A stretch of DNA of 58,142 nt from a virus. The stretch lies in IMG/VR virus record IMGVR_UViG_3300042352_000458, positions 1-58,142 of that record; one strand, given 5' to 3'. Below the pieces are notes generated by a model. The model saw nothing but the letters and a program-made list of their open reading frames with translations. It was not told where the DNA came from and searched no databases. The position numbers and the translations under genes are program-made. Numbering within the stretch: the stretch's first letter is position 1; the number at the start of each line of letters is the position of its first letter. This document shows, piece after piece, positions 26,464-37,200 of the stretch.

Positions 26464-29400
26464 ATGGAAAGAAAATACAGAAAGAAGTCAAACTTAGTAA
26501 ACAGTACAGGATATACTCCAGGGTATGCTTCAGAAAATAACGCTATGAATATTATTCCTAGCAATATGATAACTATGGAAAATACTCCGTATCCGGTATA
26601 TGGGCAACCATTGGATGAATTAGGTAATCCAATTGCTGAACCTACTTACATGGAGCCTGGAGAAAATTATAATTATGGAGACGAGGCTTCTTATGTAGCA
26701 GAGGTTCCAGCATACAAAGATGGAGGAAAAAAGCAAGATTGGATAAGTGCTAAGATATCAATGTTGATGGGAGAGGGTAAGCCTCAAAAACAAGCTATAG
26801 CTATTGCCTACTCAATGTGGAACCAGAAACACGAAAACGGTGGATACCAAATGCCACAATATCAAAATGCAGGAACCTTTAGTTTTAATCAACCAAAAAA
26901 TGCATTTAGCCAACCTATTGACTTTAGTAAAGGCTTAGGGCTAGATACAAAGATAGACCCAAAAGATTATGGGTTTGGTGCAGATAGTCAGCTATCTAAT
27001 AACGCACTTACAGCTGGCGAAGATTGGAAAAAAAATAATCCTTTACCACAAGGAGTTTTTGCCAGCAACATATCAGATGACGCTACAAATTCAACTAGCA
27101 CTCAATCAAGTGAAGGCTCTGGCATGGGGAGTAAAGGTATACACCAATTTTACAACCCTTATGGAGACATAGGAATGGGAGATGCTTTGTATTTTGGTGG
27201 CCAAGAGTTTGCTAAGGGTAATAACTGGAAAGGTGCTGCAGGAGTAGGCCTTGGATTGCTAAAAGGGACTAAAGACTTTTTGGCAGGTATGGGTAACCAA
27301 AAAAGACAAGATACCATAATGAAAAGCTATAATGAAAACCAGAGAAAAAACATGACTGGTGAAAATAGAGCTCTAGCAATGAAAATGGGTGGATATTATC
27401 AAGATGGTGGAAATAAGGATAAATCTAACTATGAAGAAGAAGTAAACAAAGAAATAGATAGAAATTACCCAGAAGATACACAAACTTGGTATGACCAAAA
27501 TCCTCCAGGATTTAACTTACCTTTAGACGAAGCTCCAGCATCTTCTGAGACAACACAAAAAGAAGTTTGGCAGGTCTGGGAAGAAAAGACAGGAAAGCCT
27601 TGGAGCGAAGCTAAAAAGCTAGGGTACACAGATGGTACAGCAAAAGACAACTTAAAGTTACTCTCTGAACTAAATGACCCTAGATTTAAAGCTAGTAATC
27701 TAAGAGGCTCAGCATTAAAAACAACTACTAAAAAGAAGCAAGAAGCTGACAGCAAAGTAAAGAAAGAGATAGAAAAAGCTAAGAAAACACTTAACTACTC
27801 AGAGTACATGAAAAAGCTCCCTAAGTCAAACAGACCAAAAGGAGAAATAAAAGAAGCAGACGAATACAATATTATTTCTAGAACAGGGGAAATATTAGCA
27901 AACCCTTTACAAGCCCTAGGGGAATACGCAAAATACGGAGAGTTACCTGCATCAGGTTTTTCTAAAAATGATAAAAATGCCTATGACCAAGTTTTAGGGA
28001 TAATTAACCCAGCTTATTGGGCAAATGCAGCAGGGAATGCATTAGATTTTGCAACAGAGGGTGAATATATGAGAGCCGGAAGAGAGGCACTGGACGTATT
28101 ACCAGCACTAAGAACAGCAAAACTTGCTAAATTTTTACCTGTAGGTAGAGGAGCATCTGTTGGTAGTGAAGTAGCAACAGTAGGGAATAGAGCAGCTTCA
28201 GTAGCAGCACCTAGGATGACAACAGCCGTAGGACAAGCACGTAGAGCAGCACCATTAAGAAATTATTTTGAACCAGCATTGCCAGCAGGAAGAGGTGCAA
28301 ATCAACTAGGACAAGGAGCTTTAAGATTACCTCAAGGTGCACCTAGATTAGGACAAGGGCCTCAGCAGTACGGACAGCTTAGTTTTGGATTTAAGCAAGG
28401 AGGGTATTACCAAGAAGGTGGAGAACAAATGGGTGGAGAGATGCCAATGCCTCAAGAAGAATCAGCAGGACAAGAAGCTCAAGTAATGCAACAAGTAGCA
28501 CAAATGTTACAGCAAGGTGCTAATCCACAAGAAGTATTACAACAGCTAGTTCAAGCAGGAATACCGGAAGAACAAGCTTCACAAATGATACAGATGGTTA
28601 TGCAGGGATCTCAGGAAACACCCCAATTAAAAAAAGGGGGAGAGATGATTAAACGTGCTGACGGAAGTTATTCTAAAAGAGGGCTTTGGGATAACATCAG
28701 AGCTAATGCCGGATCTGGTAAAAAGCCAACTAAGCAAATGCTAGAGCAAGAAGCTAAGATAAAAGCTAACAAAAAAGAAATGGGCGGTTATATGTATGCC
28801 GAAGGGGGTACAAATAATGAAGGTTTTAAATCTTTGCCTGGGTATGTGCAATCTAAGATACTCTCTAATATGCAAGAAGGAGGGGAACAAAATGACAATT
28901 CTATAGAAGTCATAATGGACCAAGTAGAAGATATGTTAGACCAAGGAGCTGATCCACAAGAAGTTCTTCAAATGTTAGTATCTTCAGGAATGTCAGAAGA
29001 TCAAGCCATACAGATAATAGAAGCTGTTATGCAAGACTCTGAACAAGTTCCTCAAATGAGAGATGGGGGTATTCCAGAAAGATATAAAAATATGGGATTC
29101 AACAAAGTTGGTGCCAAGAAGAAATCAAGTCGACCAGGAAAAAAATGGATGGTCTTAGCTAAAAAAGGAGACCAGTATAAAGTAGTACACGGTGGGGATA
29201 ATAAGATGAAAGATTTTTCTCAACATGGTTCGGAAGATAGAAAAGAGAACTTCTGGAACAGAATGGGAGGCAGAAATTCAGCTAAAGCTAATGACCCATT
29301 TAGTCCACTATATTGGCACAAAAGATTCGGAACATGGCAAGAAGGTGGAGAGATGATGGAAGAGGAAGATGAAATGGTAGAAGGAGAAAATCCACAACAA

Positions 29401-29685
29401 GAACAAATTGAAGACCAAGTAGAGCAAGCTTTACAACAAGGAGCTGATCCACAGGAAATCTTACAACAACTTGTACAGATGGGAATGCCAGAAGAAGAGG
29501 CAATACAAATGATACAAGAGATATTACAAGAGTTGCAAGGTGGGGAAGAGCCAGAAGAGGAAGAGTCTATGCAACAACCTGAAATGAAAAATGGCGGAAG
29601 CTATTTAGAAGCGATGAAAGGTAAGACAATAAAAAACTATACGTACAATAAAAATACAGGGAACTATGATGTCGAATTCGAATAA
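26464..29685 (+). CDS. Modular virion protein with GG tags and helical repeats
   Basis: This 1073-aa protein is a string of short modules separated by tags such as DGG, EGG and NGG. Modules include KKQDWISAKISMLMGEGKPQ plus QAIAIAYSMWNQK, a GLWDNIRANAGSGKKPTKQM unit, and a basic unit ending FWNRMGGRNSAKANDPFSPL. Three related helical repeats occur at about residues 668-716, 810-859 and 978-1024; each has a QGAxPQEVLQ-type turn followed by a Gln/Met-rich helix. No enzyme motif is visible. It sits between the peptidase-bearing lysozyme and another GG-tagged protein, overlapping the latter by 20 bases. A processed scaffold, internal or cargo protein is the most plausible role. Confidence 0.55.
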   Translation: MERKYRKKSNLVNSTGYTPGYASENNAMNIIPSNMITMENTPYPVYGQPLDELGNPIAEPTYMEPGENYNYGDEASYVAEVPAYKDGGKKQDWISAKISMLMGEGKPQKQAIAIAYSMWNQKHENGGYQMPQYQNAGTFSFNQPKNAFSQPIDFSKGLGLDTKIDPKDYGFGADSQLSNNALTAGEDWKKNNPLPQGVFASNISDDATNSTSTQSSEGSGMGSKGIHQFYNPYGDIGMGDALYFGGQEFAKGNNWKGAAGVGLGLLKGTKDFLAGMGNQKRQDTIMKSYNENQRKNMTGENRALAMKMGGYYQDGGNKDKSNYEEEVNKEIDRNYPEDTQTWYDQNPPGFNLPLDEAPASSETTQKEVWQVWEEKTGKPWSEAKKLGYTDGTAKDNLKLLSELNDPRFKASNLRGSALKTTTKKKQEADSKVKKEIEKAKKTLNYSEYMKKLPKSNRPKGEIKEADEYNIISRTGEILANPLQALGEYAKYGELPASGFSKNDKNAYDQVLGIINPAYWANAAGNALDFATEGEYMRAGREALDVLPALRTAKLAKFLPVGRGASVGSEVATVGNRAASVAAPRMTTAVGQARRAAPLRNYFEPALPAGRGANQLGQGALRLPQGAPRLGQGPQQYGQLSFGFKQGGYYQEGGEQMGGEMPMPQEESAGQEAQVMQQVAQMLQQGANPQEVLQQLVQAGIPEEQASQMIQMVMQGSQETPQLKKGGEMIKRADGSYSKRGLWDNIRANAGSGKKPTKQMLEQEAKIKANKKEMGGYMYAEGGTNNEGFKSLPGYVQSKILSNMQEGGEQNDNSIEVIMDQVEDMLDQGADPQEVLQMLVSSGMSEDQAIQIIEAVMQDSEQVPQMRDGGIPERYKNMGFNKVGAKKKSSRPGKKWMVLAKKGDQYKVVHGGDNKMKDFSQHGSEDRKENFWNRMGGRNSAKANDPFSPLYWHKRFGTWQEGGEMMEEEDEMVEGENPQQEQIEDQVEQALQQGADPQEILQQLVQMGMPEEEAIQMIQEILQELQGGEEPEEEESMQQPEMKNGGSYLEAMKGKTIKNYTYNKNTGNYDVEFE
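28465..29535 (+). repeat. Three helical repeats within the GG-tagged protein
   Basis: Three units of about 45-50 residues, near 28465-28610, 28890-29040 and 29395-29535, share QQGA(N/D)PQEVLQQLV and (G/M)PEE-type turns followed by a Gln/Met-rich helix. They resemble UBA-like helical hairpins, but the DNA copies are diverged. Confidence 0.65.
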
Positions 29686-31543
29686 AATATCAATACCAAA
29701 AGAGGTTTTTGAAAATATGTTTTTTGCAGAAGGAGGAGAAAAAAGGGATTTATTCAAGGCGGTAACTGGCGAATACCAGTTCGCCTTGGACCCAAAAAAA
29801 CCAATGGTTGAACCAAATGCTGAAATAGAGGGCGGGGAATACCTTTTTGACTCTCAAGGAGTAAGAAAAGCAGAAGGAAGATCTCACGAAAGGGGAGGTA
29901 TGAAAGTCTCTCTTGAAGACGGCACCAGAATACTAAGTGACCACTTAAGGATAGGGATTAACTTGGCTAAAAGAATAAAAAATCAATTAGACATTGCAGC
30001 TAAACCTACAGACACTTATGCAAAAGTACTAGACAGGTACAATAGAAAGTACGGCTTAGACGACTTAAATTCAAAACTAGAAAGTCTTGCTAGACAAGTA
30101 AAGGTACAAAAAACAAAAGTAAAGGATGAAGAAACTTCAAACCTAAACTTAGACTACCTTACAAAACAACTTTTTGAAACAAATCAAAAAAAGAAACCTC
30201 TTGAAAAAGAAAGAGAAGGGTTGTTTAATTTTCTTTTTGAAGCACAAGAGTCTACAAAAGAATCCCCAGAGTATTCAAATAAAATGGAGAACGGTGGAGC
30301 TATTGAACTGGCTAATAAGTATGGAATAAGTCAAGAAAGAGCAGCCGAACTGTTATTGGATTTGCCAATGTATCAAGACGCTGGGCAATACTTAAGAGGA
30401 GATATGAACTTAGATGGAGTTGTAGACGAAAAGGATAACTTATACAGAGACTATAAACAACTATATGATAAAAATAGGGATATTATTATAAAGTCTTCAG
30501 GAAGAACAGATTTTACAAAATCCCCTATGACTGTGAACACTTTACCTTATACTCCTAGAGAAGCTAGTTCAAACCCTATTTGGAAGGGAGCTTCTTATGA
30601 CACAGCATGGATACCTTTAGTAGAAACTAGTATGTCAGACGAAGCAAAGGCTAAAAGCATAGATGAGTGGTTAACTAAGAACAAAGACAAGTACTCACCT
30701 AATATACAAAAACAATTAGAGGGACTTACAGGTGCTGATAGAATGGCAAAGATAAAGCAGTTAGCTACCGACTATAAACCGGGACCTTTCCACAATGCAC
30801 TTTTACAAGCCATGGTTGAAACTACAGAACCAACTATTGCTAAAGAGGAAGAGGTAAAAAAAGAAGAAGTTAAGCCTATACAAGGTAAAGATAAAACTTA
30901 CGGGTCCTTAAATTTACCACAAAGACTGTATATACCCCCAACACTACAAAATGCGTTAAAGGTATCAACCAGATTAAATAGAATAGAGCCAACTTTAGTC
31001 TCACCTGAGCAGCAAATTGCAGAAACAGATAGAGCTGTGCTTGCAGCACAACAAAACCTTGCAGGTATGTCAGATGCACAAAGAGCAGTTGCAAATATTG
31101 GCTTAACAGCTAATCAAAGCTCTGCTACAGGTAAAGCTATACAAGAAGCAAATAGATATAACGCACAAGCAAGAGGCCAAGCAGATATTTATAATGCAAG
31201 AGTAGGAGATACTGAGCAACTTTATGAGAACCAGAATGCTTTGAATTACGAAGGTAGAATAATGAGAGGGTTAGCTAATTATGAAAATGATATGCAGAAC
31301 TTAAGAAACTTGAGATACTCAGACCAAGTAAACAATTATAAAACTGTAGAGATGATGAATGCACAAAATGCATACAACCCACAAGTACAGTATATGGGGA
31401 CAGGCTTAGGGTATGATACAAATTACACTCCAGATTTTGGAAGAGTGCATGAAGCAGAGATATCAAGTATTGCAAATGCTGGAAAAAATAAGAAAGTGGC
31501 AAAAAAAGCTTCAGCTAAATTTGGAGGAAGATTTAAAAAATAA
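29666..31543 (+). CDS. Virion protein with EF-hand/dockerin-like loop
   Basis: This 625-aa protein starts inside the upstream gene. Residues about 15-110 carry GG tags and a conserved-looking unit (PNAEIEGGEYLFDSQGV, SHERGGMKVSLEDGTRILSD). At about residues 246-257 is a near-ideal calcium loop, GDMNLDGVVDEKD, as in dockerin or EF-hand repeats. The C-terminal half is Gln/Ala/Asn-rich and helical (EQQIAETDRAVLAAQQNLAG) and ends with basic residues (KVAKKASAKFGGRFKK). It probably belongs to the virion interior or tail with the neighbouring GG-tagged proteins. Calcium binding is inferred from the loop alone; only one loop is visible, whereas dockerins usually have two. Confidence 0.55.
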   Translation: MMSNSNKISIPKEVFENMFFAEGGEKRDLFKAVTGEYQFALDPKKPMVEPNAEIEGGEYLFDSQGVRKAEGRSHERGGMKVSLEDGTRILSDHLRIGINLAKRIKNQLDIAAKPTDTYAKVLDRYNRKYGLDDLNSKLESLARQVKVQKTKVKDEETSNLNLDYLTKQLFETNQKKKPLEKEREGLFNFLFEAQESTKESPEYSNKMENGGAIELANKYGISQERAAELLLDLPMYQDAGQYLRGDMNLDGVVDEKDNLYRDYKQLYDKNRDIIIKSSGRTDFTKSPMTVNTLPYTPREASSNPIWKGASYDTAWIPLVETSMSDEAKAKSIDEWLTKNKDKYSPNIQKQLEGLTGADRMAKIKQLATDYKPGPFHNALLQAMVETTEPTIAKEEEVKKEEVKPIQGKDKTYGSLNLPQRLYIPPTLQNALKVSTRLNRIEPTLVSPEQQIAETDRAVLAAQQNLAGMSDAQRAVANIGLTANQSSATGKAIQEANRYNAQARGQADIYNARVGDTEQLYENQNALNYEGRIMRGLANYENDMQNLRNLRYSDQVNNYKTVEMMNAQNAYNPQVQYMGTGLGYDTNYTPDFGRVHEAEISSIANAGKNKKVAKKASAKFGGRFKK

Positions 31544-31552
31544 TTTAATTAA

Positions 31553-31584
31553 TTTGCAGAATATAAATAAAAGTTGTAATTTTG
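31553..31584 (+). promoter_or_regulatory. Late-type promoter upstream of the 872-aa gene
   Basis: TTTG at 31553-31556 and TAATTTTG at 31577-31584 are spaced exactly 20 bases. The next ATG follows 17 bases later, behind an A-rich leader. Confidence 0.75.
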
Positions 31585-31601
31585 CAGAAATTATAAAGTA
31601 A

Positions 31602-34220
31602 ATGGCAAACGCATATTCTACACCGATTAACTACGGACAAACAATACCAACCACAGATCTAGCACAGTATTTGGGGACTATTCAGCATGGGATGCAGCAA
31701 AAATTTGATGTAAACTTGGCAAAAATAGACGAGCTTATATCTAAAGTTTCTGCGGTACCTTTGGCTAGAGATAAGGATAAGAGATATTTAGGAGAGAGAT
31801 TACAAAACCTACTTTCAGTAGTAGATGCAAACTCTAAAATTGATCTTACCGACAATGTAGTTGCTAGACAAATAACAGGACAAATTGCATCGGCTATTGA
31901 TGATAATGTCAGAACTCAACTACAGAACTCTGCTAAAATAAATAGCTTTAATCAAGAGCTGTCAACAATAAAGGCAAAAAAGCCTGAACTTTACAATGCC
32001 GCAAATCACGGATATGCTTTGGAGCAAGCTGGGTTTAACTCTTATATGAATGAGGATATAGACGAATTAGGGTCTTTATCTTATAGCCCATATATAGATG
32101 TAACTCAGAGCATGCTAAAAAAAGTAAAAGACCTAAAAGATTTAAAGGGAGATGAAGTAATACAAATACCCGATCCCCTAAATCCAGGAGGTATGAGAGA
32201 AAGAACCATAAAAGGTTTGACTAAAGAAGAGCTTTTTCAGTATATGCCAAACATACTTACATCTGAAGAACAAAATCAGTTAAAGATAAATGGATGGGCT
32301 AACTATAAAGATAACTTAGTTGGAGCAAAAGCTAAATTATCTGAGTATTCTGAAAAGAGCCTTAGAAACTATGATGATGAAATTTCTCATCAGCAAACCA
32401 TAGTAGACAACAAAGCATTATCAGAAGAAGAAAGAGCGATTGCAAAGTCAAAGATAGAGGCTACAAAAAAAGGAAAAGAAGTTTTTTCAGAAAATCTAAA
32501 ATCTATAAACGTAAATAAAGCAGATTCTATAGGATACTTCTTAGAATTGAATTCTTGGAAAGACGGATTTTCAGAGTTAGCAAGTGCTAGGGTATCTGAA
32601 AAATACGTAAAAAATGATTACTACTTTGAGGTAGAAAACTTAAAAATAAAACAAGAAGAGCTTGGCATTAAAAGAGCAGAAGCCCTAGCAAAAGCAGGGG
32701 TAGACGCAAATGGAAAACCTATTGTTAACCCAAATAGTGTATCTATAGCTAAGAGAGAGGGAGCTTTACCTGAAAATCTTGATGCTATAGGAGCTCTTAA
32801 AAAAGACTACGATGACACTTATAATAGTATTGTAAGTGAAGTAAAGGCTGCATATGATAGCGAAAGTATGCCAGAAGAAGTTAAGAAGAACTTCAAATCA
32901 ACTCTTGCTAAATATGGATATTCCCCAGACGGTACTATAATAAACGAAGCTTTAGCAAAAGGTAATTCAAGAGCTTCTGCAATGAAAGTAGCTTTTGATA
33001 GTTCAAAAATGGGTGTGTATAGACCAGATGCAGCTAAAGCTTTAAGTGGATTAGACGCAAAAAGATTAAGTATAGCAACTGACATAGCTGTACCTAAAGG
33101 CGAAGCTATAAAAGAAACATTTATAGCAAATCCTGATTCTTATGTGAGAGGGTTTACAAATGTACTAAAGAATCTAGAAACACCTACAAGAGCGGCTGCA
33201 AGTCCAGGTATAGGGGGTTCAGCAACAATGACAAGTAGCGACATAAACCCAAAAGTTTTAAAAGAAGCTAAAGATTTTCTACAAAACAATGGTGGAGCAA
33301 AGGGATTAAAACAAGCTCTATTAAAAGATCCAAGAAAGATCCAAGAGTTTAACAGGATATCTAAGGCTATAGGTGGGGCTGGTGCAAACTTAGAAAGCGA
33401 CTCTAAAAAAGTAGCCAACGAAAAACTGTCAAAAAATACAGAGAAAGGAAGAACAGCCTATTTTAATACTTTCCAGATAGCTAATATTACAGATGAAAAA
33501 GCTAGAGAGATTATCATAAGCAAAATACCACAAACAGAGAGTGGTCAAATATTTGACTCTAAAAAACCTTTATCGTTTTATAAAAACGAAGATGGAAGCG
33601 TAACAATAACTCAAAATGCAGGACTTGGTGAAAACAAAGAAGGTATTTGGGCTAAAGCAAGACCTGAGGTAAGAGTAGATAAAGAAGACGATTTATATAA
33701 AGATCTTATGAACTACGTTGATATAAATGAGTCAAATAGAGGTTTAGATGCAAGTAGGACAAAGATAAAAATAAAGCCTGAAACTACACCTAGCTTTAAT
33801 AGTTCAAATAATGAAATTATTTTAAGCAAAGTGGCAGAATCTATAAAAACTTTATCTCCAGATGTTACAAGTCAGTTTGTGGCACCCCCGGCTAATTTTG
33901 TAACAAAAAAAGATACAAAGAATGTATTTTTAGCAACTTTGGCAGGTGACATACCAAAAGCAGATATAGAAGCTTTTGTTGAGAAGTTACCTAGTAAGTT
34001 AAAAGACTTTGATGTAGAGTTAAAACCTATGGATGGAGTTTGGGCAGTTAATATAGAAACTAAAAATGGTTTGCTTATAAAAGAGTACTCTACAAAATCT
34101 CAGTTTTTACAACAAGACATGGCTTATTTAGTAAACCATCACCCAGAGATAATAATAAGTAATGCTTTGTTAGTATACTTAAAAGATAACCCTGAGAAAA
34201 TTAATACAATATTAAAATAA
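31602..34220 (+). CDS. Large internal virion protein, family unknown
   Basis: This 872-aa protein is soluble and mainly helical, with no signal peptide or recognisable enzyme motif. Its N-terminus (NAYSTPINYGQTIPTTDLAQ) is followed by long helices rich in Lys, Ala and Glu (EERAIAKSKIEATKKGKEVF; KIKQEELGIKRAEALAKAGV), then a more mixed C-terminal region. It is the first gene behind its own promoter and is followed two bases later by a 1697-aa protein with membrane-like segments. Size, composition and position fit an internal or ejection protein of a podovirus-like phage; this is inferred. Confidence 0.5.
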   Translation: MANAYSTPINYGQTIPTTDLAQYLGTIQHGMQQKFDVNLAKIDELISKVSAVPLARDKDKRYLGERLQNLLSVVDANSKIDLTDNVVARQITGQIASAIDDNVRTQLQNSAKINSFNQELSTIKAKKPELYNAANHGYALEQAGFNSYMNEDIDELGSLSYSPYIDVTQSMLKKVKDLKDLKGDEVIQIPDPLNPGGMRERTIKGLTKEELFQYMPNILTSEEQNQLKINGWANYKDNLVGAKAKLSEYSEKSLRNYDDEISHQQTIVDNKALSEEERAIAKSKIEATKKGKEVFSENLKSINVNKADSIGYFLELNSWKDGFSELASARVSEKYVKNDYYFEVENLKIKQEELGIKRAEALAKAGVDANGKPIVNPNSVSIAKREGALPENLDAIGALKKDYDDTYNSIVSEVKAAYDSESMPEEVKKNFKSTLAKYGYSPDGTIINEALAKGNSRASAMKVAFDSSKMGVYRPDAAKALSGLDAKRLSIATDIAVPKGEAIKETFIANPDSYVRGFTNVLKNLETPTRAAASPGIGGSATMTSSDINPKVLKEAKDFLQNNGGAKGLKQALLKDPRKIQEFNRISKAIGGAGANLESDSKKVANEKLSKNTEKGRTAYFNTFQIANITDEKAREIIISKIPQTESGQIFDSKKPLSFYKNEDGSVTITQNAGLGENKEGIWAKARPEVRVDKEDDLYKDLMNYVDINESNRGLDASRTKIKIKPETTPSFNSSNNEIILSKVAESIKTLSPDVTSQFVAPPANFVTKKDTKNVFLATLAGDIPKADIEAFVEKLPSKLKDFDVELKPMDGVWAVNIETKNGLLIKEYSTKSQFLQQDMAYLVNHHPEIIISNALLVYLKDNPEKINTILK

Positions 34221-34221
34221 T

Positions 34222-37200
34222 ATGGATTTTAACCCAGAGAAATTAGCCAACCAGGAAGTAGACCTATTCATTAAAAATTTGAATAAGTCTGCTAACCCAG
34301 AGATAAATACTGTAGGAGATAGTATAAGAAGTTCTTATACTAAGCCTAATCCAGCTACAATGGTTCCTGACTGGTATGATACAGCTAGTTCTAGGCAACA
34401 AGAGAATATTTTTGGACCAACAGTAAAACCTACTTTAGAAAAAAGAAATTATAATGTAGATCAAGCTTATGCAAAGTTAAATGACGGTACATACATAGCT
34501 AAGTACGATACTTTTAAAGAAGGTAGAGATAATGCAGAGTATTTTGCACAAACTCAAGCAACCTCAGATAAGTGGATTAATGGACTTACTAAATTTACAG
34601 GTAAGTTAGCTACAGGGATAGTAGGAGGTACAGTAGGTACAGTGTACGGAATTACTCAAGGGATTAAAGAGGGAAGCTTTAGAGCTACCTATGACAACGA
34701 TTTTCTAAACTATTTAGATGACTTAGATCAAAAATTAGACTATAAGCTACCAAACTATTACTCAAAATCTGAAAAAGAGGCTGGGTTTTTTGGTAGTTTA
34801 GGTTCAGCGAATTTTTGGGCTAAAGATGTGCTAGGTGGTGCGGCATTTACTGTATCAGCCATAGGGTCTGAAGCAATATGGGCTTGGGCAACTGGTGGTA
34901 CATCTTTAGCAGCAACAGGAGCTAGACTAGGTATGAGAGCCGAAAGGCTTTTAGGAGAAGGCAGTATGGCACTAAGAGCCATAAACAAGACAAAAGATTT
35001 AGTGCTATCTCCAGTAAGAACAGCATTCTCAAAAGCTGCAGAGGCAGAAACGTTAGTTAATAAAACTATGTCAGTAGCTTCTGCGACAAAGCTTGGGAAA
35101 GCTGGTGCTATGGCAAATACTGCAAGATTTATGTACACCTCTGCAGGATTTGAAGCAGGGGTTGAAGCTAGATCTTACATAAGAGAACAAAGAGAGTCAT
35201 TTGACCAAATGTTTGAGAGCAAAAATGGAAGAGCAGCTACACCAGAAGAAAGAAAGGATTTTGAAGAGAATTTAACAAACTCAGCAAACGCTTTATATGG
35301 AGCAAATACAATAATAGTAGGTACAAGTAATCTAGCCATGATAGGCAAGATAGCGGACATAAAAAACCCTTTAACTTCTCCTACTAGATGGGTAAACTCT
35401 AAGATATTTGGTGCTGGGGTAAAATCAACAGAAGCAGGATTAGAAAAAATAGCAACAAGTAAAGCACAAAAAATTGGGCAATACGCATGGAGCTTATCAA
35501 AAGGGCCACTTACAGAAGGGGTTTGGGAAGAAGGTATGCAATCTGTAGCAAGTAACACAGCTAAAAATTGGATTAACGCAAAGTACGACCCAAAATATAC
35601 AAAAGATACACTATCATTAACAGAAGCTTTTAACGATGGATTATCCCAAACTTATGGTACCAAAGAGGGTATGAAAGAAGTTGGTATAGGTATGTTGATA
35701 GGTCTTATTACAGGTACAGGTATAGGAGTTGCTAGCGGTAAAGGTATTAACTCTGAGTTTTATAATGTAAACAAGAGAACTGAAGGGTTAGAAAGCTTAT
35801 CTAAGTACTATTCCCCAAAAAAAATGGCAGAGAATTTTGCCTATGCAAATAGAGTACAGCTAGCTAATGAGTCTTATGAGTCAGCTAATGCAAAAGGAGA
35901 CATAGTTGGTGGAGAACTTGCTAGAAAATCCTCTGCAATAGCTCAGTTAAACTACGCATATAACTTAGACTACTTTGATCAGACCATAAGTGATACAGAA
36001 ATAGCTATAAAAAATATAGACAATCAGACTATAATGAAAGAGCACGGAGTGGACGAAAAAGGTGCCATGGCTTTGAAGGATAGTATGATACAAGAATATA
36101 AAGATACAGCTAAAACTTTTAAAAAGTATAGAGACTTTTCCGAATATTTTGTTAGTGATAAGTTAACTAAGGAGAAAGAATTATTAGGAGATCACAATGC
36201 AGACAGTGTTAAAGAAGCAATTGCTTACGAATTGACACTAGGAGAGAGTGCTCATAATTTTTCTGGAGACTTACTTCAAGCAATTAAGCAAAAAGTAGGA
36301 ACTAGCATACTAGGCACAGATATTTCAAATGCTTTAAATATCGAAGACATTCTTTTAAAAGCAGGTAAAGAGACTAAAGTTGAGGCTACCAAAAAAGAAA
36401 AGCAAGCTAAGGCTATAGCTAGAGAAATAGAAACTTTAGATAAAGAGTACTTAAATTTAGAGGCTACCTTTAACAACACAAGGACAGACGAAGAAAAGAA
36501 AACTTTCTTGGGTACAATGGACTCTAACAGAGCCAAAAAGACTAAGTTAGAAAAAGAAAGAGAGGTTTTAACTTCTGAATACAATGCCTTATTGAGTTCT
36601 GCAAAACTAAAAAACCCATTTGGAAAATACGGTGATGAAGTTTTCATAAGCACTAAGACATTAGAAGATAGAGTTAATAAAGTTAACAACATAAATGAGA
36701 TAATAAAAGCTCATCAAACAGTTGACCCTCAAGAGGCATTACAACTAGAGAAGCTTGTAAAAGAGTATTCTAAGTCTATCTACGCATTCCAAAGATATGC
36801 TGAATTGTCAAGACAATTGTCTGACCCTACATTGGGGCTAAGAGGTAAAAGAAATATTATCTCTGAAATTATGTCAGAAAAGTCGCCTAGCCAAGCCACA
36901 GTAGAGACATTAGAAAAACTAATGGAGGGATACGAAGAAAGATTAGGGCAAAACTTGGAAGAAATAGTATCTCAACAAGAGGATGTTGAAAAAGTTATTT
37001 CAGAGGACAAAGATAAAAAAGGAGCCACTATTGATAAGATTAACCAAGACACAAGTAATGAGTCTGTGCAAAATCTTAGAGCTAAGGAGCAAGAGGAGTT
37101 AGTAAGAGAGATACCAAATATCGAAGATTACAAAGTAGACGGTAAGGTAGACAAAAGTAAGATAACTGATCCAAAGGATAGAGCCAAGTTTGAAGAGATT

